Shown one piece after another: positions 59,056 to 64,000 of a stretch of DNA of 64,000 bases (positions are counted from its first letter, which is position 1; every line of letters starts with the position of its first letter). The translations under genes were made by a program, and so were the position numbers. The stretch is taken from NCBI RefSeq assembly GCF_030283205.1, contig NZ_JASNWF010000011.1:248001-312000 (forward strand), read 5' to 3'. The DNA is from Actinomadura opuntiae (GTDB taxonomy: Bacteria > Actinomycetota > Actinomycetes > Streptosporangiales > Streptosporangiaceae). The notes beneath the pieces were generated by a model that did not search any database, had not been told where the DNA came from, and worked only from the letters and a program-made list of their open reading frames with translations.

Positions 59056-59071
59056 CTGGACGAGTGTCCAG
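59056..59071. promoter_or_regulatory. Candidate operator in the flavoprotein/ADH divergent region
   Basis: CTGGAC-GAGT-GTCCAG, a perfect 16-bp hyphenated palindrome, 83 bp before the flavoprotein start. A second, smaller one, ATCCG-ATT-CGGAT, lies at 59109-59121. The 215-bp region 58974-59188 holds no gene. Either could control one or both divergent units. Confidence 0.45.
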
Positions 59072-59188
59072 CGGCATGACCGGAACCCCGTCCGGAACAT
59101 GAAACATAATCCGATTCGGATGTCGACAGGCGGGCCCGGAAACGTCTATTTTTGACGAATCTTCAGCCCGAACCAGCGAGGGGGCCCT

Positions 59189-60337
59189 GTGCAGACTCGA
59201 GCGGCGATCCTGTGGGACAAGAACACCGAGTGGAGCGTCGAGGACATCGAACTCGACGACCCCAAGGCGGGTGAGGTCAAGGTCAAGCTCGCGGCGTCCG
59301 GCCTGTGCCACTCCGACGAGCACATGGTCACCGGGGACATGGTGATCGACAAGGAGATCGCCGACCTGATGGGCTGGAAGCAGTTCCCGGTGATCGGCGG
59401 GCACGAGGGCGCCGGCGAGATCGTCGAGGTCGGCCCCGGGGTCACCTCGGTGAAGGAGGGCGACCACGTCGTCCTGTCGTTCATCCCCGCGTGCGGCCGC
59501 TGTCCCTCCTGCGCGCAGGGCCGCCAGCACATCTGCGACCTCGGCGCCTTCCTGCTGTCGGGCCGGCAGATCAGCGACATGACCTCGCGGCACCACTCCA
59601 AGAACGGCGAGGACCTCGGCACGATGTGCTGCACCGGCACGTTCGAGCCGTACACGGTGGTGAACGAGTCGTCCGTCATCAAGATCGACGACTGGATCCC
59701 GCTGGACAAGGCCGCGCTGGTCGGCTGCGGCGTCACCACCGGCTGGGGCTCGGCGGTCAACGCCGCCGGCGTGCGCGCCGGCGACACCGTCGTGGTGATC
59801 GGGATCGGCGGCATCGGCATGAACGCGGTGCAGGGCGCGGCGATGGCCGGCGCCCGGCACGTCGTCGCGGTCGACCCGGTGGAGTGGAAGCGGGAGAAGG
59901 CGACCAGCGTCTTCGGCGCGACGCACAGCGCCGCCTCGATCGAGGAGGCGCAGGCGATGGTCGCCGAGATGACCTGGGGCGCCAACGCCGACAAGGTCAT
60001 CCTGACGGTCGGGACCGCCACCGGCGACCTCATCGGCCCGATGATGGGCATGGTCACCAAGGGCGGCCGCGGCGTCGTCACGGCGGTCGCGCCGGTCATG
60101 CAGGAGGACGTCAAGCTCAACCTGTTCGACCTGGCGATGCAGCGCAAGGAGCTGGTCGGCTGCATCTTCGGCAACGCCAACCCGCGCCGCGACGTCACCC
60201 GCCTGCTCCGCCTCTACGAGGAGGGCAAGCTCAAGCTCGACGAGCTGATCACCAAGACCTACAGCCTGGACGAGGTCAACCAGGGCTACCAGGACATGCG
60301 GGACGGCAAGAACATCCGCGGCCTGATCAAGTACTGA
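59189..60337 (+). CDS. NDMA-dependent alcohol dehydrogenase (nicotinoprotein)
   Basis: A 382-residue zinc alcohol dehydrogenase of the mycofactocin-associated nicotinoprotein type. Catalytic zinc ligands Cys40 and His72 with Glu73 (GGHEGAGE), structural cysteines 102, 105, 108, 116, and Rossmann IGIGGIGMNAVQGA. In this group NAD(H) stays bound and electrons pass to mycofactocin, with NDMA as artificial acceptor. The GTG start at 59189 follows GAGGGGG. Divergent from the flavoprotein-P450 operon. Confidence 0.92.
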   Translation: MQTRAAILWDKNTEWSVEDIELDDPKAGEVKVKLAASGLCHSDEHMVTGDMVIDKEIADLMGWKQFPVIGGHEGAGEIVEVGPGVTSVKEGDHVVLSFIPACGRCPSCAQGRQHICDLGAFLLSGRQISDMTSRHHSKNGEDLGTMCCTGTFEPYTVVNESSVIKIDDWIPLDKAALVGCGVTTGWGSAVNAAGVRAGDTVVVIGIGGIGMNAVQGAAMAGARHVVAVDPVEWKREKATSVFGATHSAASIEEAQAMVAEMTWGANADKVILTVGTATGDLIGPMMGMVTKGGRGVVTAVAPVMQEDVKLNLFDLAMQRKELVGCIFGNANPRRDVTRLLRLYEEGKLKLDELITKTYSLDEVNQGYQDMRDGKNIRGLIKY

Positions 60338-60368
60338 TCCGGCCGGCGCCGCCGCGCCTTACGACCCT

Positions 60369-60409
60369 GGAAAGGCCGCCTCGGGAACGCATCCCGGGGC
60401 GGCCTTTCC
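60369..60409 (+). terminator. Strong hairpin after the nicotinoprotein dehydrogenase
   Basis: An 18-bp stem (12 perfect outer pairs GGAAAGGCCGCC/GGCGGCCTTTCC, one T-G wobble and five inner pairs) with a 5-nt ACGCA loop, 31 bp after the stop. The rest of the 60338-60556 gap contains no gene. Confidence 0.85.
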
Positions 60410-60556
60410 GATGCGCCGGGGCGTCCCGGCGGCGCCGCGCGGCTGAACCGATCAAGGCGCCGGGCCGTACAACCGGATGTGCCCGACCGCACCCGGTGTC
60501 GAAGCCGGACTCCGGCCGGGCACGGGCGGTCACGGGCCAGGCTGGGGAGAGCCGAG

Positions 60557-62284
60557 ATGTCGGTGTTTCATGCGTTCCGTTCGGCGAGCGCGAACCGCGG
60601 GGACGGGGACGCGCGGGATGCGGGCGACCCGCCCGCGCGAGGCCGGCTGCGGCGCGCCGCGGGATGGGCGACGACCGCGCTGGCCGTCCTGTTCGTGCTG
60701 TTCGCCCTCGACGCGCCGGACCAGTTCGGCCGGCTGACGCCCGGGCAGTTCGTCCGGATCCCGGTCGAGGCGCTCCTCACCGTGGCGCTGGTCCTGGTGC
60801 TGCCCGAGCGGGCGCGGCGGTGGGTCGCGGCGCCGCTCGGCGCGCTCCTCGGGGTGCTGGTCGTCGTCAAGGTGCTGGACATCGGCTTCGACGCCGTCCT
60901 GGTCCGCCCGTTCAACCCGGTGTTCGACTGGAGCTTCCTGCGGCCCGGGTTCGAGTTCGTCGACACCTCCGCCGGACGGCCGGCCGCGATCGGCCTGACC
61001 GCGCTCATCGTGCTGCTGGTGCTCGCGGTGCCGGTGCTGGCGGCGCTGGCGGTGCTGCGGCTGACCCGGCTGGCGGCCCGGCATCGCACCGCGGCGGGCC
61101 GGACGGTCGCGGTGCTCGCCACGGCGTGGGTCGCGTGCGCCGCGCTGGGCGTGCGGCTCGTCCCCGGCGTCCCGCTGGCCTCGGGAAGCACCGCCGAACT
61201 CGCCTACGACCACGCGAGGCAGGTCCGGGTCAGCCTGAACGACCGCCAGGTGTTCGCCAAGCAGGCCGCCGTCGACGCCTTCCGGCAGACCCCGCCGACC
61301 CAACTGCTGACGGGCCTGCGCGGCAAGGACGTCGTGCTGGCGTTCGTGGAGAGCTACGGCCGTTCGGCGGTCGAGCACCCGGAGTACGCGCCGCAGGTGG
61401 ACGCGACGCTGGACGCGGGCACGCAGCGTCTTAAGGCCGCCGGGTTCGGCGCCCGCAGCGGCTACCTCACCTCCTCGACGGCGGGCGGCGGGAGCTGGCT
61501 GGCGCACTCGACGCTGCTGTCCGGGCTGTGGATCGACAACCAGCAGCGGTACCGGACGCTGACGTCGAGCAGCCGGTTCACGCTCACCCGGGCGTTCGGC
61601 GAGGCGGGCTGGCGGACGCTCACCGTCCAGCCGGCGATCACCCGGTCGTGGCCGGAGGCGTCGTTCTACGGCTACGACAAGGTCTACGACGACCGGAACC
61701 TCGGCTACAAGGGCCCCCGGTTCAGCTACACGACCATGCCGGACCAGTACACGCTGAACACGCTGCAGCGCGACGAGCTGAGCGGCTCGAAGCGGGCGCC
61801 GGTGATGGCGGAGCTGGCGCTGGTGTCCAGCCACGCGCCGTGGGCGTCCATCCCGAGCCTGGTCGACTGGAGGACGGTGGGCGACGGGTCGGTGTTCGAC
61901 GGGATGGGCAAGGGCGAGAACGCGCCCTGGCCGTCGTCCGGCCGGATCCGCGGGGAGTACCGCAAGTCCATCGAGTACACGCTGAACACCCTGGTCTCCT
62001 ACATGCTGACCTACGGGACGAAGAACACCGTGCTGGTCTTCCTGGGCGACCACCAGCCCGCGCCGACGATCGCCGGGCAGCACGCGAGCCGGGACGTCCC
62101 GGTCACGATCGTGGCCCGCGACCCGGCCGTGCTGGACAAGATCTCCGGATGGGGCTGGCAGGACGGCCTGCGGCCCGCGCGCACCTCGCCGGTCTGGCCG
62201 ATGAGCACGTTCCGCGATCGCTTCCTGGCCGCGTTCGGCTCCACGCCCTCCACGGGTTCGGCGCCCGCGGCGTCGCACAGGTGA
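60557..62284 (+). CDS. Membrane-anchored sulfatase/LTA-synthase-like protein
   Basis: A 575-residue protein: five predicted N-terminal helices (about 38-205) and an extracellular sulfatase-fold domain (~255-565). Within it a metal/nucleophile-like region (VLAFVESYGRSAVEHPEY; STAGGGSWLAHSTLLSG) and the late GDHQPAPT match the alkaline-phosphatase-like superfamily of lipoteichoic-acid synthases and phosphoglycerol transferases. Probable role is transfer of a phospho-alcohol group onto a surface glycan. ATG 60557 with GGGGAGA upstream. Confidence 0.82.
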   Translation: MSVFHAFRSASANRGDGDARDAGDPPARGRLRRAAGWATTALAVLFVLFALDAPDQFGRLTPGQFVRIPVEALLTVALVLVLPERARRWVAAPLGALLGVLVVVKVLDIGFDAVLVRPFNPVFDWSFLRPGFEFVDTSAGRPAAIGLTALIVLLVLAVPVLAALAVLRLTRLAARHRTAAGRTVAVLATAWVACAALGVRLVPGVPLASGSTAELAYDHARQVRVSLNDRQVFAKQAAVDAFRQTPPTQLLTGLRGKDVVLAFVESYGRSAVEHPEYAPQVDATLDAGTQRLKAAGFGARSGYLTSSTAGGGSWLAHSTLLSGLWIDNQQRYRTLTSSSRFTLTRAFGEAGWRTLTVQPAITRSWPEASFYGYDKVYDDRNLGYKGPRFSYTTMPDQYTLNTLQRDELSGSKRAPVMAELALVSSHAPWASIPSLVDWRTVGDGSVFDGMGKGENAPWPSSGRIRGEYRKSIEYTLNTLVSYMLTYGTKNTVLVFLGDHQPAPTIAGQHASRDVPVTIVARDPAVLDKISGWGWQDGLRPARTSPVWPMSTFRDRFLAAFGSTPSTGSAPAASHR

Positions 62285-62316
62285 CCTCGGGCCCCGGGTG
62301 GTGGGACCGTGGGGCG

Positions 62317-63939
62317 ATGAGGTCGCTGGCGGTGGTGCTCGCCGTGGTGGCGCTGCTCGCCGGGATGGCGGCGGCGATGGTCACGACGGCGGTGCGGCAG
62401 ACGCCGACCATCGACGAGCCGGTGTACGCGGGCGCGTCCCTGCTGTACCTGCGCGAGCACGACCTGCGCGACAACCCCGAGCATCCGCCGCTCGGCAAGC
62501 TGGTCATCGGGATCGGGCCGGAGCTGGCGGGCGTCCGCCTGGACCGGTCCTACACCGGGCCGCAGGAGGCGGTCGGGCGGCACCTGCTGTACGAGTCGGG
62601 CAACGACCCCGGCCGGGTGATGCTCGCCGCCCGGCTGCCCATGATCGTGCTGACGCTGCTGTTCGGCCTGGTCGTCTTCGCCTTCGCGCGCGACCTGGCC
62701 GGTGCGGCGGGCGGGCTGCTGGCGCTGGGCCTGTACGCGTTCTCGCCGGACGTCATCGCGCACGGGTCGCTGGCCACGCTGGACGTGCCGGCGGCCGGGT
62801 TCGTCCTGACGTCGGTGTGGCTGCTGTGGCGGGCGCGGGACCGGCCATGGCCGTACCTGCCGCTCGCGGGGGCGGCGCTGGGCGCGGCGCTCGCGACCAA
62901 GATGAGCACGCTCGCGGCGGTCCCGGTTCTGCTGGCCCTCGCGGCCGTCCCGGCGTGGTCGGCGTATCGCCGGGACGGGGCCGGGACGGCCGGGAAGGCG
63001 ATCCTTCGGGCGGCCGCAGCGGCGGCGGGGGTCGCGGTGATCGCGGTCGCGGTGGTGTGGGCGAGCTACCTGGCCGTCGATCCGCGGTTGCGGTGGACGA
63101 CGCCACCTGAGGTCCCGGCGATCGGCGGGCTTCGCGGGCTCGCCACGGACGCGCTGCCGTTCCCGCGCCCCTACCGCGACGGCCTGCGCGTCCAGTTCGG
63201 ATTCGAGGACGCGACGTGGACCGGGTTCCTGTTCGGCCGCCACTACCAGGGATCGCTCTGGTACTACCTGCCCGCGGCGCTCCTGGTGAAGACGCCGCTG
63301 GGGATGCTCGCGCTCTGGCTCGCGGGCGCGGCGGCGATGGTGTCGGTCCGGCGGCTGCGTCCGGCGGCACCGTACGTGCTCGCGCCTACGGCGGTGCTGC
63401 TGGGCGCCGCGATGGCCGGATCCCGCGACCTCGGCGTCCGGTACGCCATCTTCGTCCCGATCCTGCTGGCGGTCGCGGCAGGCTGCGCGGCCGCGGTCCG
63501 GTGGCGGTGGGCGCCCGTGGCGGCGGCCGGGCTGGTCCTGTTCGCCGCGGTCAGCTCGGTCCGGACCTTCCCCTACTACCTGCCCTACTCCAACGAGGCG
63601 TTCGGCGGGCCGTCCAAGACCCATCTGCGGCTGCACGACTCCAATGTGGACTGGGGCCAGGACCTCGGCCGCCTCGCCGGGCGCCTGCGTGACCGGTACG
63701 CCGGGGAGCCGGTCTGGCTCGCCTACAAAGGCAGCGGCGTGCCGTCCCACTACGGGATCACGGCCTCCGACCCGCTCGCCGTCCCGCCGGACCGGGTCCG
63801 CGGCGTCCTCGCGGTGTCCGACAGCTGGATCGCCAAGGCCGATCCCCGCATACTCGCCCTCGTCCGGACGAGCGAGCCGATCGGCGAGGTCGGCCACTCC
63901 ATCACCCTCTACCGGCGTCCCGCGCCCGCGGCGCGGTGA
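62317..63939 (+). CDS. Polytopic GT39/ArnT-like glycosyltransferase
   Basis: A 540-residue membrane protein with about ten hydrophobic helices. The segment TPTIDEPVYAGASLLYLREHDLRDNPEHPPLGKL places the acidic residues of the first extracellular loop where polyprenyl-phosphate-sugar-dependent mannosyltransferases (GT39/ArnT group) have them. It follows the sulfatase-like gene by 32 bp in the same direction, suggesting joint work on cell-envelope glycans. ATG 62317 is preferred. Confidence 0.82.
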   Translation: MRSLAVVLAVVALLAGMAAAMVTTAVRQTPTIDEPVYAGASLLYLREHDLRDNPEHPPLGKLVIGIGPELAGVRLDRSYTGPQEAVGRHLLYESGNDPGRVMLAARLPMIVLTLLFGLVVFAFARDLAGAAGGLLALGLYAFSPDVIAHGSLATLDVPAAGFVLTSVWLLWRARDRPWPYLPLAGAALGAALATKMSTLAAVPVLLALAAVPAWSAYRRDGAGTAGKAILRAAAAAAGVAVIAVAVVWASYLAVDPRLRWTTPPEVPAIGGLRGLATDALPFPRPYRDGLRVQFGFEDATWTGFLFGRHYQGSLWYYLPAALLVKTPLGMLALWLAGAAAMVSVRRLRPAAPYVLAPTAVLLGAAMAGSRDLGVRYAIFVPILLAVAAGCAAAVRWRWAPVAAAGLVLFAAVSSVRTFPYYLPYSNEAFGGPSKTHLRLHDSNVDWGQDLGRLAGRLRDRYAGEPVWLAYKGSGVPSHYGITASDPLAVPPDRVRGVLAVSDSWIAKADPRILALVRTSEPIGEVGHSITLYRRPAPAAR

Positions 63940-63986
63940 CCCGGGCGGTGCATGCGCCGTCCGCTGCGGGAGATGTAGACAGGACG

Positions 63987-64000
63987 ACACGCTGAAGGAG
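63987..64000 (+). promoter_or_regulatory. Ribosome binding site of a gene beyond the window
   Basis: The last bases, GAAGGAG, make a good Shine-Dalgarno 3-10 nt before where a start codon would fall outside the window. The 60 bp before hold no gene. Confidence 0.4.

Noticed and set aside
60479..60556. Longer N terminus for the sulfatase-like protein
   Set aside because: The extra 26 residues are Arg-rich and lack a ribosome binding site; ATG 60557 has one.

Overview
The window is a very GC-rich, gene-dense stretch of actinomycete chromosome. GTG starts are common, stop/start overlaps of 1-8 nt are frequent, and third codon positions are almost all G or C. Gene families typical of actinobacteria support this: an F420-type split-barrel protein, a mycothiol-type DinB/maleylpyruvate-isomerase protein, an NDMA-dependent (nicotinoprotein) alcohol dehydrogenase, a DUF2637 protein and a CbiE/CbiT fusion. 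A Streptosporangiales-type organism such as Actinomadura is my guess from overall style; no 16S or other marker is present to prove it.

Layout. 0-10 kb: 3' part of a DHA2 drug exporter, TetR, a small dimeric-barrel protein, then a leftward run of Crp-type regulator, LysE exporter, tandem-DUF427 protein and erythromycin-esterase-like protein; next an AraC regulator divergent from an exported intradiol dioxygenase, a DUF2637 membrane protein and a secreted TIM-barrel protein. 10.3-16.2 kb: a tightly overlapped leftward operon lacI > solute-binding lipoprotein > ATPase > two permeases > SDR dehydrogenase, an import-plus-oxidation module of unknown substrate. 16.3-18.1 kb: a second DHA2 exporter with a clear inverted-repeat operator. 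18.2-30.7 kb: a cobalamin (corrin ring) cluster, cobL-cobM, cbiD, cobK, cobG-cobH-cobIJ and a riboswitch-controlled cobN; it combines CobG/CobN of the aerobic route with CbiD of the anaerobic route.

30.7-42 kb: an arsR-AHSA1-HEAT operon, a flavin reductase/luciferase-like pair, a MerR regulator with a textbook over-spaced divergent promoter, an M20 amidohydrolase, a DMT transporter, YceI, a tandem universal stress protein and an unusual CHAP-domain membrane protein. 43.0-43.3 kb: three tRNA genes (Gly-GCC, Cys-GCA, Val-GAC), a terminator hairpin, and a 73-bp-period hairpin repeat. 43.6-49.9 kb: a phosphonate uptake and catabolism cluster (HAD phosphatase, GntR, FAD amine oxidase, PhnD-PhnC-PhnE, alcohol dehydrogenase) around one GntR-type operator.

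49.9-60.3 kb: a DsbA/FrnE protein, a two-component system, and the most unusual locus of the window: a leftward operon encoding a FOXRED2/ERFAD-like flavoprotein, an FMN alpha-hydroxyacid oxidase, a membrane-anchored P450 with a degenerate heme loop and no acid-Thr pair, a metal-hydrolase-like protein and an aldehyde dehydrogenase, divergent from a nicotinoprotein alcohol dehydrogenase. 60.5-64 kb: an LTA-synthase-like membrane sulfatase/phosphotransferase and a polytopic GT39/ArnT-like glycosyltransferase; the window ends in a ribosome binding site for the next gene.

Assignments come from reading motifs and translations by eye. Family names are recognition, not search results.
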